A stretch of 64,000 bases of DNA from Planctomycetaceae bacterium (lineage in GTDB: Bacteria > Planctomycetota > Planctomycetia > Planctomycetales > Planctomycetaceae). Every line of letters begins with the position of its first letter. Within the stretch, counting starts at the first letter, position 1. The position numbers and the translations under genes were made by a program. The stretch covers positions 372,001 through 436,000 of the forward strand of contig JAWKTX010000001.1 of NCBI GenBank assembly GCA_041398825.1, given 5' to 3'. Shown piece after piece: positions 52,520 through 62,309 of the stretch. The notes beneath the pieces are model-generated. The model made no database searches and had not been told where the DNA came from. It saw only the letters and a program-made list of their open reading frames with translations.

Positions 52520-53884
52520 CTACGCGAGTTTCAATTCACCGCTGGAATCCCCGAATTCCGTTGTCGGGATACCAAAGCGATTCAGCATATGCACATACAG
52601 ATTCGCCATCGGCTGAGAATCTGCGTTCAGGTAGCGGCCTGTCTGGATGGCACCGCCACCGTGGCCTGCCAGGATAACAGGCAGATTGTCATGCGAATGT
52701 CGATTGCCGTCTGCAATCGCTCCGCCGTACACAACCATTGAGTTGTGCAGCAGTGAATTTCCGTCGACGTCACTTGTTTCATTCATTCGCTGAAGAAACC
52801 GTGCGAATCGACTGATGTAAAACTGATCGATTGTCGCCACTTTCTGCGCCAGCTGTGGATCCCGTTGGTTATGTGTGAGGTGATGATGGCCTTCCGGGAT
52901 CCCCAGTTGCGGAAAAGTGCGGTTACTTCCATCATACGCCAGCAGCAGGGTGGAAATTCGGGTTGTATCCGTCTGGAACGCCAGCACCATCATGTCGAAC
53001 ATCAGATCGATGTAGGCCGCGAAGTCGGCGGGGATGCCATTCGGTGTCGCCTGCTGCACCATCGGAATGCTGCCGTGCATTTCTGCAGCCTGGAGACGCT
53101 TTTCCAGCTCTCGCACGACCGTCAGGTATTCATCAAACTTTTGTCGATCATTTACGCCAAGTGTCTGCTGGACATCAGCCGCTTCGTCCAGAACAAAATC
53201 CAGTATGCTTCGCTGCGTCTTTTGTCGGAGCTCGAAATTGCGTCGTCGTTCTTCCCCTTCACCGGCACCAAAAAGGCGTTCGAAGACAAAACGCGGATTT
53301 GCCTCGGGTGTCACGGGTGTCGTGGGCGAACTCCAGGCCAGATTGTATTGGTAGGCGCAGGCATAGCCGGAATCACAGCCACCTGAATTGCGGATAACGT
53401 CAGACGACAATTCAAGTGATGGAAATCGAGTCAGCTGCCCTGCCCTTTGCGCGGCAAACTGATCGACACTGACTCCAACGTGTATGTCGCTTCCCGCCGT
53501 CTTTCGTGCGCGGGCGCCCGTGAGAAAAGTGGCGCTGGCACGCGCATGATCACCAGCGCCGTCTCGCCCGGGGGTCGCGTTTTCATGATCGAGTCCACTG
53601 ATGACCTGAAAGTGCGACTTGAGCGATTCCAGCGGCATCATGGTAGTGTTCAGCTGAAAGTCATCCGTTGGAAACCAATGGTCCTGCTGAACACCGTTAG
53701 GAATCGACATGAAAGCCATGCGCAAAGGGGCGCCGGTGGACGTAACTGCAAGCGGGTTTTCATGTGTGGGCGCTGCCAGCAACGACCTGGTCTTTAATGA
53801 CACCAGAGCGGGCAAGGCGATGGAGACGCCAATGCCTCCCAGGAAACTGCGACGATCCTGACGATGGGTTCGAAACCTGGTCAT
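52520..53884 (-). CDS. DUF1552 family exported protein
   Basis: 454 residues. The Tat-like leader has DRRSFLGGIGVSIALPALVS. The body has FMSIPNGVQQDHWFP, SGLDHENATPGRDGAGDHARASATFLTG (a family hallmark), IHVGVSVDQFAA, SLELSSD, and the closing block NSMVVYGGAIADGNRHSHDNLPVILAGHGGG. These are planctomycete alkaline-phosphatase-like proteins whose reaction is unknown. Its ATG overlaps the stop of the DUF1592-type gene by four bases, so the two are translationally coupled; this pairing is common in the phylum. Confidence 0.93.
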   Translation of the reverse strand: MTRFRTHRQDRRSFLGGIGVSIALPALVSLKTRSLLAAPTHENPLAVTSTGAPLRMAFMSIPNGVQQDHWFPTDDFQLNTTMMPLESLKSHFQVISGLDHENATPGRDGAGDHARASATFLTGARARKTAGSDIHVGVSVDQFAAQRAGQLTRFPSLELSSDVIRNSGGCDSGYACAYQYNLAWSSPTTPVTPEANPRFVFERLFGAGEGEERRRNFELRQKTQRSILDFVLDEAADVQQTLGVNDRQKFDEYLTVVRELEKRLQAAEMHGSIPMVQQATPNGIPADFAAYIDLMFDMMVLAFQTDTTRISTLLLAYDGSNRTFPQLGIPEGHHHLTHNQRDPQLAQKVATIDQFYISRFARFLQRMNETSDVDGNSLLHNSMVVYGGAIADGNRHSHDNLPVILAGHGGGAIQTGRYLNADSQPMANLYVHMLNRFGIPTTEFGDSSGELKLA

Positions 53885-56487
53885 AGTCTGCTCACTTTTT
53901 CCGGACGACTGTTTCGCATTTTTTGAAAGGGGGCCGATTCGATGACGCCAAAGACCAGTTCGCTGAATCTGCCATTGTTCGCCTTCAGACGTGCAACAAT
54001 CTGGTCGACTGTCTCTTCATCGGTGTAGTCCAGACCGCGGCCAATTGCGAATGTCAGCATTTTCTGGCTGACACAACGGTAGAAATCTTCTGCGTGAAAC
54101 TCCCGGAGAATACGTTTCAGTTCTCGCACATCCTGAAATTCTTCACCAGTAATCAATCGTCCTGAAGCGTCAATTTCACCTGTGCTTTCTTCCTCTCGCC
54201 ATCGCCCGAGTGCATCAAAATTCTCAAGGGCAAGTCCCAGAGGGTCCATTCGCGAATGGCACGAAGAACACAACGCGTCTTCTCGATGAGCCGACAGTAG
54301 TTCCCTTAAACTGGGTTTGTGATCGCCAAATCGATCGGCTGCTGATTCCAGCGCCGGCACGTTGGGTGGCGCGGGGGGAGATGGTGTTCCCAGCAAATTG
54401 TCCAGCACGTACAACCCGCGTTTGACTGGTGACGTACGCGTTGGGTTCGATGTGAGCAGAAGCATTGACGCGTGACTGACAATCCCGCCTCGAGGGCTGT
54501 CTTCAGGCAAAAGAACCCTTCGCATCTCGTTGCCCTGGACATCCGGAAGGCCGTAGTGTCGAGCCAGTTTTTCGTTTACGAATGTGTAGTTGCTGTCAAG
54601 CAGATCCGGCAGGCTGCCGTCATTCTTCGCGATGTATTCGACGCACATTTCCGTTTCCTGCTGCATGGCGCGTCTTAGTTCATCATCGAACTGATCCACA
54701 GCATTTCGAATCTCTCGGAAGCGACTCCTGGCTTTTTCTTCTTCGGGAGTGAGTTCTCGATTGAATCCCCTTGAACGTCGGCTGCGGAACTCCGACAGCA
54801 GCTGTTCGTATTCTTCCTGAAACCCAAGGACGACAACCGGATCGACAGTTGTCTGGCGGACATCGCGCATTCGAAGCCACTGACCGACGAAATTGCGGAT
54901 AAATTCGCGAGCCCGCGAATCGCTCATCATCCTTTCGACCTGCGGGCGAAGTGCACTTCGGAGTTGTTGCTGTTCCGCCAACTCCACAAGCTCGCGATCA
55001 GGCATTGTCGACCAGAGGAAATAGGATAGCCGGGAGGCAAGTCCCGGTTCATCGATCATCGCCACCGGTTGATCTTTCTGTTCTTCCATGGGGTTCTCCA
55101 GACGGAACAGGAAGCGAGGCGATGCAAGTGCTGCGACCATGGCCTGTGCAATTCCCGACTCAAACGTGGATTCCGGTTGCAACCACGATTCTTCGGCAAT
55201 ACCCACAAGCCGATCCACGGTTTCTGATTCAATTCGACTCCGGAATGCACGTTGAGTGAAACGACCAATGATCTCACGGGCATACTCACGGCGGGCTCCC
55301 GGGTAGACTGCCGCGGGCGGCTGATCTCGGGTGAAGAACCGCAGGTAGTTCTCCGGGTGAACGCGCTCAGGCGTATCCTGCGGCCCCTCGATTCGCACCG
55401 TTTCGACGTCAAACCAAACGTTGCCTGATCGATTTTGTTCGACGTCGTCAGGAGATTCTTCTGCTTTCAGCGGAATGATTTCATAACTGAGCACGCGGTC
55501 TCCTTCGTCCCACGTTTCCTCAAAATGATCGGTATGCAGTTTGTTTTCATCCCAGGCATATTCGCGTCGGCTCAGTTCCCGATCGTCGACGCGGAAAACG
55601 ACCTGGTAACGTGCGGAATCGAATTCAAATGTGCCGTTGAGTCTGACTGCCGTGTCGATGATGTAGCGACCGGGTTCGGTGATCGTGATTGTACGTTCCA
55701 CGTGAGCGGGTTGTTTACCGGACAATCCGTGTCCGTCGAAATTGCGATCCTTGTCCCGAAATTCGCGTCCATTCAGTTTTTTTGAGGGCAGGACCCACGT
55801 TTGGGTTGGAACCGCTTCTGCCACGATCTGCTGAGCGGCCTTGAGATATTTTTCCATCAGCAGTGGTGAGAAGCTGAGCGCGTCGCCGACATTATCGAAC
55901 CCAAACCCCGAATCATCGGGCGGAAAAAGAATGGCCGCGTTGAAGCGAATTCCCATCAAATCTGAAACTGTGTTGCCATATTCTTCTCGGTTAAGTCGTC
56001 GAACCGTTCGCCTGCCAGGATCCGGATTCGCCAAATCAATTTGAAATGCCGTTTGCTTAATCCAGTCCGTCAACAACCGAATTTCATCGGTCGTCGGCTT
56101 CTCACTTCCAACAGGTGGCATGACCTGAGCGCGAACATTTCTAAGGACATTCCACCACGCTTCCGGTTGAGACGCGGCTTCTGAATCTGAAGAGAATTCT
56201 TCCAGTGACAGATTGCCTTCTGCTGCGTCATTTCCGTGGCATTCAAAACAGTATTTCTGAAGAAGCGGCCGGATTTGTGCCTGATAATCGTCAGCAATGA
56301 CGGGGCTTGCCGAAACAACTGCCTGCCCGCCAGGGCAAAGTACGATGCCAATCCAGACCAGAACTGCGGCGGGACTTGCAAACATCCTGTTGCTGGTCGA
56401 TTTGTTGTTCTTGCAGGGAATCAAGACATTGGCCCCGGTGGAGGTTCGATAAAAAACTGAAACAGCTGGCGGACGTTCCTGGGTCAT
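53881..56487 (-). CDS. DUF1587/DUF1592/DUF1588/DUF1585 haem-motif protein
   Basis: Up to 868 residues, the partner of DUF1552. A CxxCH motif lies at C80-C83-H84 (YCFECHGND), with the start of DUF1587 (RRLNREEYGNTVSDLMG), DUF1592/1588 in the middle (RLSYFLWSTMPDRELVELA; NYTFVNEKLARHYGLP; RGGIVSHASMLLLTSNPTRTSPVKRG) and a second CxxCH at C740-C743-H744 in ALCSSCHSRMDPLG. It is exported; the more plausible start is the ATG at 56385 (MFASPAAVLVWIG), which gives a signal peptide, and the longer frame gives an N-terminal extension. It may be a haem-binding electron carrier linked to the DUF1552 enzyme; no reaction is proven for the family. Confidence 0.9.
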   Translation of the reverse strand: MTQERPPAVSVFYRTSTGANVLIPCKNNKSTSNRMFASPAAVLVWIGIVLCPGGQAVVSASPVIADDYQAQIRPLLQKYCFECHGNDAAEGNLSLEEFSSDSEAASQPEAWWNVLRNVRAQVMPPVGSEKPTTDEIRLLTDWIKQTAFQIDLANPDPGRRTVRRLNREEYGNTVSDLMGIRFNAAILFPPDDSGFGFDNVGDALSFSPLLMEKYLKAAQQIVAEAVPTQTWVLPSKKLNGREFRDKDRNFDGHGLSGKQPAHVERTITITEPGRYIIDTAVRLNGTFEFDSARYQVVFRVDDRELSRREYAWDENKLHTDHFEETWDEGDRVLSYEIIPLKAEESPDDVEQNRSGNVWFDVETVRIEGPQDTPERVHPENYLRFFTRDQPPAAVYPGARREYAREIIGRFTQRAFRSRIESETVDRLVGIAEESWLQPESTFESGIAQAMVAALASPRFLFRLENPMEEQKDQPVAMIDEPGLASRLSYFLWSTMPDRELVELAEQQQLRSALRPQVERMMSDSRAREFIRNFVGQWLRMRDVRQTTVDPVVVLGFQEEYEQLLSEFRSRRSRGFNRELTPEEEKARSRFREIRNAVDQFDDELRRAMQQETEMCVEYIAKNDGSLPDLLDSNYTFVNEKLARHYGLPDVQGNEMRRVLLPEDSPRGGIVSHASMLLLTSNPTRTSPVKRGLYVLDNLLGTPSPPAPPNVPALESAADRFGDHKPSLRELLSAHREDALCSSCHSRMDPLGLALENFDALGRWREEESTGEIDASGRLITGEEFQDVRELKRILREFHAEDFYRCVSQKMLTFAIGRGLDYTDEETVDQIVARLKANNGRFSELVFGVIESAPFQKMRNSRPEKVSRL

Positions 56488-56816
56488 TCAACAGGTGATT
56501 CAATCAGTGGGTCGCGCATTCGATTTCGTCCGTGACAGGTGATCCGGTCTATCAGCCCGTTGAACAACGGGACTGGATCGAGCAGGAGACCTTAAAACAC
56601 GATGGTTTTCAGTCGTCCTGCATGACTGTCCCGGTTTTTCAACGGACAGCTATGGATTTCTTCATGCAGCGGACTGTCGATTTGCCCCTGTCATTCTTCA
56701 CGAGAATCTAAAGCATGTGGAAACTCGACGCTAACAATCGTAGACTGTTTCCTTCCCTCCAGGTGAAACTCTCCCGCCAACATAATGCTGTCAATATGCC
56801 GATTGAGACGTGAATC
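56488..56816. other. Divergent region with repeat copy D
   Basis: 329 bases between the DUF1592-type gene and the PSD1 gene. Its main feature is the full-length repeat at 56557-56649. Promoters for both genes should lie in it. Confidence 0.5.
56557..56649 (+). repeat. Dispersed palindromic repeat, copy D
   Basis: 93 bases from CCCGTTGAACAACGGGACTG to GTCCCGGTTTTTCAACGGAC. The middle has GATCGAGCAGGAGACCTTAA and CGTCCTGCATGACTGTCC. The first 16 bases are a palindrome (CCCGTTGAACAACGGG). It matches copies A and B over the whole length and is the clearest copy on the plus strand after B. Confidence 0.88.
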
Positions 56817-59800
56817 ATGACAAATGCTATCGTCGTTCACGCAACGAATTGCTCATCGTTCCGGATTGTCCGATCCCGCCACCGCAGTAAGCAGCTTTCA
56901 TCGCTGCTTTGTTCTGCGCTGATCGTGCTTCTGTCTGGTTCAACCGCGGTCGGCGAAGATCGTTCCGACTATGTTACCCGGATCAAGCCGATTCTGCAGG
57001 AAAAGTGTTATTCCTGCCACGGAGCGATTCGGCAGGAGGGCGGTCTGCGACTGGAAACGCGTGACTTGATGCTGAAGGGAGGAGATTCGGGGGCTGTTTT
57101 CACCATAGAGATGCCTGCGGACAGTCTGATCCTTGAACGTGTGACAACCGATGATTCGGACCTGCGGATGCCTCCTGAGGGAGAAGGTTCGCCCCTGACA
57201 AAATCGCAGGTTGAGTTGTTGAGTCGGTGGATCAGCGATGGGGCTGTGGCGCCGCACGAAGAGATTCCGGCCAGTCCGAATCAGCACTGGGCATTTCAGC
57301 CTGTTGTCCGCCCTGCTCTTCCGACCGTGGCCGTTGCGGAATCTCCACCTGCCGTCGATCCGCCCGGACTGTCTTCAGAAGCAAATCCCATTGATGCCTT
57401 TATCGCAGCGGGATACGCAAAACATGGTTTGCGGCCTGTGGAGCGAGCTGACCAGTCAATGCTGATGCGCAGAGTCTACCTGGACCTGACTGGTCTGCCG
57501 CCGACTTACGAGCAGCAGAAGGATTTTGTGAATGATAAATCTCCCGGTGCCTACGAGCGGCTTGTGGACCAGCTACTAGCGAGTCCCCAGTATGGCGAAC
57601 GCTGGGGACGGCACTGGATGGACATCTGGCGATACACTGACTGGTACGGACTGGGCGCACAGTTGCGTAACAGTCAGAAGCATATCTGGCACTGGCGTGA
57701 CTGGATCGTTGAATCGTTGAACGCTGATAAAGGTTACGATCAGATGGTGCTTGAGATGCTGGCTGCGGATGAACTCTATCCGACGGATGCCGATAAGCTT
57801 CGAGGCACCGGATTTCTGGCTCGGCATTACTATCTGTTCAATCGAACGACCTGGCTGGACGACACCATTGAGCACACCAGCAAGGCGTTTCTCGGGTTGA
57901 CCATGAACTGCGTGAAATGTCACGCCCATAAATACGATCCTATTGCTCACGAAGATTACTACGCACTGCGTGCGTTTTTTGAACCGTATCAGGTGCGACT
58001 GGATGCCGTGCCCGGTCAAACCAACCTGGAAGCGGATGGACTGCCGCGAATCTTTGATGCTCATCCAGAGGCCCAGACGTTTCTCCACCTGCGCGGCGAC
58101 GAGAAGAACATCGATAAGTCTCAGGTGATTCAGCCTGGTCTGCCGGCTATTCTGACATCCGCGCCCTTGCACATCGAACCCGTCGAACTTCCTCCGGTTG
58201 CAGTCAACCCTGCACTGCAGGAATTTGTACTGGAAGATAGTCTGGAGGATGCACAGCAGGCGATTGCCAAAGCCAGGGAGGCAGTTGTAAGGGCACAGAA
58301 ACAACTGGCAACGCTGCAGCAGTTGAAGACAACGCCTGCCAATGCTGGCGCAGATGAAGAATCAGATGACTTCATTGTCGATGATTTCGATTCTATTCGC
58401 GAAGACGACTGGCAGCTGGGCGCCGGATCGTGGTCCGTTGCCGGCGGCAAGCTGATTCAAACTCAAACCGGTGCTTCGCGGGCCTTCCTTCGGACTCGGC
58501 ATCATCATCCCGCTGATTTCATCGCGTCAATCAGATTCACGACAACTGGAGGAGACAAGTGGAAGTCTGTCGGGCTGGCGTTTGATGTGACCGGTACGAC
58601 ACCGGGCGGAACGACCGAAAACGCCAACGAGAAAATGATCTACCTGAGCGCCGTGGAGGGAGGTTCAAAATTACAGGTCTCTTACAAGAAAGATGGTCAG
58701 CAGGTTTATCCCCCAAAGGCAGCGAAAGCCCTGCCTGTCAGCCTGAACACGCCCTACGAAATGACGATTGCGATCCGCGGAGGCCTGGTCAATGTGCTTT
58801 TGAATGGCGAACACAGGATTGCGTATCAGTTACCTGTCCCGCGTGAAGACGGTGTCATGGACCTTGTGGCCTTCGATGCCGCCGTGGCTTTTGATTCGAT
58901 CAGTGTCCGCAGACTTCCCATGGACTACTCACTGATTCCTGCAAGCAATGATGCTCAGCCGGATTTGCCATTGACGATCGAAGCTGCAGAAAAGTCACTT
59001 CAGGTGGCCCGGCTTTCCCTTGCTGCCGCTGAACTGCGTCCGGACGCAGTTCGCACTGCATTTGATGCAGATCGTGCCAAATCTGGTTTGCCGCCGGCAG
59101 CTTCCATGGATGTGGAAGAATCAAAGGCGGCGATTGCGAGAGCGGCTGTTGCCGCGCGACGATACGAACTGGCTCAGGCGGAGCTCAGTATGGCTCAGGC
59201 GGAGCAGAAACCAGACGACAGCAAAGCAATGACGGCCGCAAGGGATCATCTCGCAAGAGCCAGGAAAGCGGTCGATGAGCCGGGCGAAGACTACACGTCG
59301 CTGACAGCCTCGAAGAAGGCGTTGGAAGGGCCCGATGAAAAGGAAGAATCCCGCCGACAACCGTATCCGTCAACCAGTACGGGGCGCCGCACGGCTTTGG
59401 CACGATGGATGATTGATCGAAGGAATCCTCTAACGGCCCGGGTCGCAGTCAACCACATCTGGCTGCGCCATTTCGGGCAGCCACTGGTCGAAACCGAAAC
59501 CGATTTCGGATTGCGAGCAAGGCAGCCCGTGCAGCACGAACTACTGGACTGGCTGGCCGCTGAGTTGATGGAGAATCACTGGAGCATGAAGCACATCCAT
59601 CGGCTGATTGTAACCTCGCGCACCTGGCAGCTCAGCACATCGACGCTGGGCAGCGATGATGCGACCATGTCGACGGATCGGGAGAATGCGTACTACTGGC
59701 GACGCAATCCCGTTCGAATGGAATCGCAGGTGATCCGCGACAGTCTGCTGCAACTCGCCGGTGCTCTCGACCTGACCATGGGGGGGCCGTCGCTGGATGC

Positions 59801-60227
59801 GAATTCAAAGTCAAATGTGTATCGCCGAAGTCTTTACTTCAAACATTCCCGGGACGATCAAAACGAATTCCTCGCCATGTTTGACGACGCGGATATTCTG
59901 CGATGTTACCGAAGGTCCGAAAGCGTAGTACCGCAACAGGCATTGGCACTGGCAAACAGTGAGCTGTCTCTGAGGATGGCCAGAACCATTGCCGCAAATA
60001 TGGCTCGTGATGGTCAAATTGAAACGGATGAGGAATTTGTCAGAGCTGTATTTCGCCGAATTCTGTGCCGTGAACCATCTGAGGAAGAACAGGCTGCGTG
60101 CATCGAGGCCATGTCGGAGACCCGCGGAATCCTGACTGGTATCGCTGCTGATCAAACCACTCAGCGGGTGCGGGAGAATCTGACGCATGCACTGATTAAC
60201 CACAACGATTTTATTACCATCAGATGA
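56817..60227 (+). CDS. PSD1 (DUF1549/DUF1553) haem-motif protein with an inserted LamG-like domain
   Basis: 1136 residues, exported. A cytochrome-type CxxCH lies at C64-C67-H68 (KCYSCHG) and a second at C365-C368-H369 (CVKCHAHKYDPI). DUF1549 is between them (residues about 190-400), with RRVYLDLTGLPPT and RWGRHWMDIWRYTDW. After a helical stretch (about 478-512) comes an insert at about 516-705 that looks like a concanavalin/LamG or DUF1080 fold (SWSVAGGKLIQTQTGASRAF). A second helical stretch follows (725-840), then DUF1553 from about 858 (RTALARWMIDRRNPLTARVAVNHIW). The family is usually paired with DUF1501; here the DUF1501 gene is at 62310, beyond a DUF885 gene of opposite strand. Confidence 0.93.
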   Translation: MTNAIVVHATNCSSFRIVRSRHRSKQLSSLLCSALIVLLSGSTAVGEDRSDYVTRIKPILQEKCYSCHGAIRQEGGLRLETRDLMLKGGDSGAVFTIEMPADSLILERVTTDDSDLRMPPEGEGSPLTKSQVELLSRWISDGAVAPHEEIPASPNQHWAFQPVVRPALPTVAVAESPPAVDPPGLSSEANPIDAFIAAGYAKHGLRPVERADQSMLMRRVYLDLTGLPPTYEQQKDFVNDKSPGAYERLVDQLLASPQYGERWGRHWMDIWRYTDWYGLGAQLRNSQKHIWHWRDWIVESLNADKGYDQMVLEMLAADELYPTDADKLRGTGFLARHYYLFNRTTWLDDTIEHTSKAFLGLTMNCVKCHAHKYDPIAHEDYYALRAFFEPYQVRLDAVPGQTNLEADGLPRIFDAHPEAQTFLHLRGDEKNIDKSQVIQPGLPAILTSAPLHIEPVELPPVAVNPALQEFVLEDSLEDAQQAIAKAREAVVRAQKQLATLQQLKTTPANAGADEESDDFIVDDFDSIREDDWQLGAGSWSVAGGKLIQTQTGASRAFLRTRHHHPADFIASIRFTTTGGDKWKSVGLAFDVTGTTPGGTTENANEKMIYLSAVEGGSKLQVSYKKDGQQVYPPKAAKALPVSLNTPYEMTIAIRGGLVNVLLNGEHRIAYQLPVPREDGVMDLVAFDAAVAFDSISVRRLPMDYSLIPASNDAQPDLPLTIEAAEKSLQVARLSLAAAELRPDAVRTAFDADRAKSGLPPAASMDVEESKAAIARAAVAARRYELAQAELSMAQAEQKPDDSKAMTAARDHLARARKAVDEPGEDYTSLTASKKALEGPDEKEESRRQPYPSTSTGRRTALARWMIDRRNPLTARVAVNHIWLRHFGQPLVETETDFGLRARQPVQHELLDWLAAELMENHWSMKHIHRLIVTSRTWQLSTSTLGSDDATMSTDRENAYYWRRNPVRMESQVIRDSLLQLAGALDLTMGGPSLDANSKSNVYRRSLYFKHSRDDQNEFLAMFDDADILRCYRRSESVVPQQALALANSELSLRMARTIAANMARDGQIETDEEFVRAVFRRILCREPSEEEQAACIEAMSETRGILTGIAADQTTQRVRENLTHALINHNDFITIR

Positions 60228-60350
60228 TGTACCAGTTGTGCGTTGGCGACGCATTCGCGATCGCGAATGACGTTGTGCTGAGCTTCGGTTTTCACTGTTC
60301 AGGTGGCATGGTTTTCACGGTTCAGGCCGCATGCAACGGGATTCTGTCTG

Positions 60351-62135
60351 CTATTTGGCGGCTGGTTGTTCGGTGGCCTGTGGTTCGCCTGCAAACCGCC
60401 AAATCGTACGGAAGTCCTTTGTCAATGGCTGTCGTGTCAGTTGAGCTCGCAGCAGTTCAATGGGAATTGAGTTCTGTTGCAGGACGGCATCGTGGAACTG
60501 GCGATCGGTCATTTTACCCGTGCCGACGAGTTGTTGCCGAAGTTCGCGAATCTGCAGACCGCCGAGCATGTAGGCCGCCTGATACAGCGGTCCATAGCCG
60601 CCCATTACCGAACGCCGAACTTCGGCCGCAGCGTTGGCTGGCTCATGACCCACACGACTGATCAGGAATTCAATGCACTGCTCCGGGCTCCATCGACCAA
60701 GTTGATAGTTGAGAGAAAAAATGATTCGTGCACATCGATGTTTGCGCCAAAACAGCATACCAACGCGATCTTCTGCCGACTTTGCGAAGTCCATGTCGTA
60801 GAGACGCATTTCCCAGTACAGCGCCCAGCCTTCGATCCAGAAGGGCGTACTGAATACTTTGCGATAAGGGCGGTAACGCTCTTTCATGAAGTATTGAAGC
60901 CGGTGCCCCGGAATTAACTCGTGATGTACGGTTGCACGGGCAAAGTGAATATTGTTACCGCGCATGCTCATCAGCTTCTCCGGATGCGTCATGGAATCCG
61001 TCGGGAAAGAAACAATGATGGATGGACCGCCCAGAAAGAAGGGATTGAGTCGCTGCCGCTCAGGCGACATCATGTCCATGCGCCATGTGTCTGCAGCAAG
61101 TGGGGGTACTGTGACCAGGTCGTTTTGCTGAAGAAACTGAATGGCTTCCCACGCAAGTTTGCGGATCATTTCCGGCTGATCGCCGGGATCAACATGCAGC
61201 GTCTTGACCTTTTCCTGAGCATCTCGCCAGTCGTCGAATCCCATTTCTGTTGCAGCTTTTTCCATTTCCGTATCGCACCATGCGAACTCTCGCTCTGCGA
61301 TCCGGACGAGTTCAGATGGTGAATATGGAATGTGTTCGAACGCAAGTTCATCCAGTAGCGCCTGTTCGCCAATGGGCAGCCCGACAATCCTGTCCTTATC
61401 GTTTTCCGGGATGCCTGCGACAGAGCTGCGGACAATCTTTGCCAGCTGGGTGAGGGACTGGTCTGCGTTTGCGAAGGGTTCCTTACACCACCAGGAATAG
61501 ACGGGATCGTATCCATCGTAAAAGCGGTGCGTCTCCGCCATGCGCTCGCGAAGATGGTTGATTCGTTCTGCGGCTCGAAGCGCCACAATCGGATCGAATT
61601 CCTTGTATTCGCCGTTTTCGATCGCTTTCTTCAGTGAATCGGACTGCGTCGATACGTTGTGAAGTGTTGTTGCCGCGTCCGCTCCTTCCGCCTTCTTCAT
61701 CTGGTCACGTGTGCGGATGAAATCGATGATTTCCGTCCAGAACGGGATAAGTCTGATGGCTTCGCTGTCTCGTTTTTCGTCCGCCTGCAGCAACTGAAGT
61801 TCGTGGCGGATATGGTTCCGGAGCAAAAGGTAGTCGACCTGGTTCTCAATCGACATCGGATCGAAGTCAACCTGATCCATGGCCGCCAGCCAGCCAGCGT
61901 ACTCCGACTGAAAACGAGTGAAACGTTCAGAATCCAGTTCACTTCGGTACTTGTAATTCAGGTCATTCCGATCTGCCGTGAACTGCTCGATCCAGTGACG
62001 CATGTCTGTGGGCTGCTCGTGACTATCGGCTGCAATGGGGGGAGCCGCCATGCTCTTTGCAGAGTGCTGGTGGTGTGTCAGTACCAGAAAACAGATCCCG
62101 GATGCCGTGCGGAGAGCAATTTGCCTGAGTTTCAT
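60351..62135 (-). CDS. DUF885 family putative metallopeptidase
   Basis: 594 residues with a signal peptide (LRQIALRTASGICFLVLTHH) and the DUF885 domain over the rest. The hallmark HHELIPGHRLQ lies at H404-H411 (HE...PGH), followed by STPFWIEGWALYWEMRLYD. Members are thought to be zinc peptidases, but the motif is not the usual HExxH and activity is unproven. It is encoded on the strand opposite the PSD1 and DUF1501 genes that flank it, so it appears to be inserted between the normal pair. Confidence 0.88.
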   Translation of the reverse strand: MKLRQIALRTASGICFLVLTHHQHSAKSMAAPPIAADSHEQPTDMRHWIEQFTADRNDLNYKYRSELDSERFTRFQSEYAGWLAAMDQVDFDPMSIENQVDYLLLRNHIRHELQLLQADEKRDSEAIRLIPFWTEIIDFIRTRDQMKKAEGADAATTLHNVSTQSDSLKKAIENGEYKEFDPIVALRAAERINHLRERMAETHRFYDGYDPVYSWWCKEPFANADQSLTQLAKIVRSSVAGIPENDKDRIVGLPIGEQALLDELAFEHIPYSPSELVRIAEREFAWCDTEMEKAATEMGFDDWRDAQEKVKTLHVDPGDQPEMIRKLAWEAIQFLQQNDLVTVPPLAADTWRMDMMSPERQRLNPFFLGGPSIIVSFPTDSMTHPEKLMSMRGNNIHFARATVHHELIPGHRLQYFMKERYRPYRKVFSTPFWIEGWALYWEMRLYDMDFAKSAEDRVGMLFWRKHRCARIIFSLNYQLGRWSPEQCIEFLISRVGHEPANAAAEVRRSVMGGYGPLYQAAYMLGGLQIRELRQQLVGTGKMTDRQFHDAVLQQNSIPIELLRAQLTRQPLTKDFRTIWRFAGEPQATEQPAAK

Positions 62136-62309
62136 CTGGACGCCTTCGACGTGTTGTTACATGAATGCCGAAGCGAAAGATTAGCGTACAATTCAGGCTG
62201 TCGCGAATAACTTATTTGATGTCTTCACGACGAAACGCGACAATCGAGGGTCGTAAGAACCTTTGGAAGTTTGTCCTGAAGTAACCTTCTTCGCATCGCG
62301 AGGCTGTTG

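Noticed and set aside
57576..58304. 242-codon minus-strand frame in the PSD1 gene
   Set aside because: Antisense to conserved DUF1549 sequence including the second CxxCH motif; no independent evidence.
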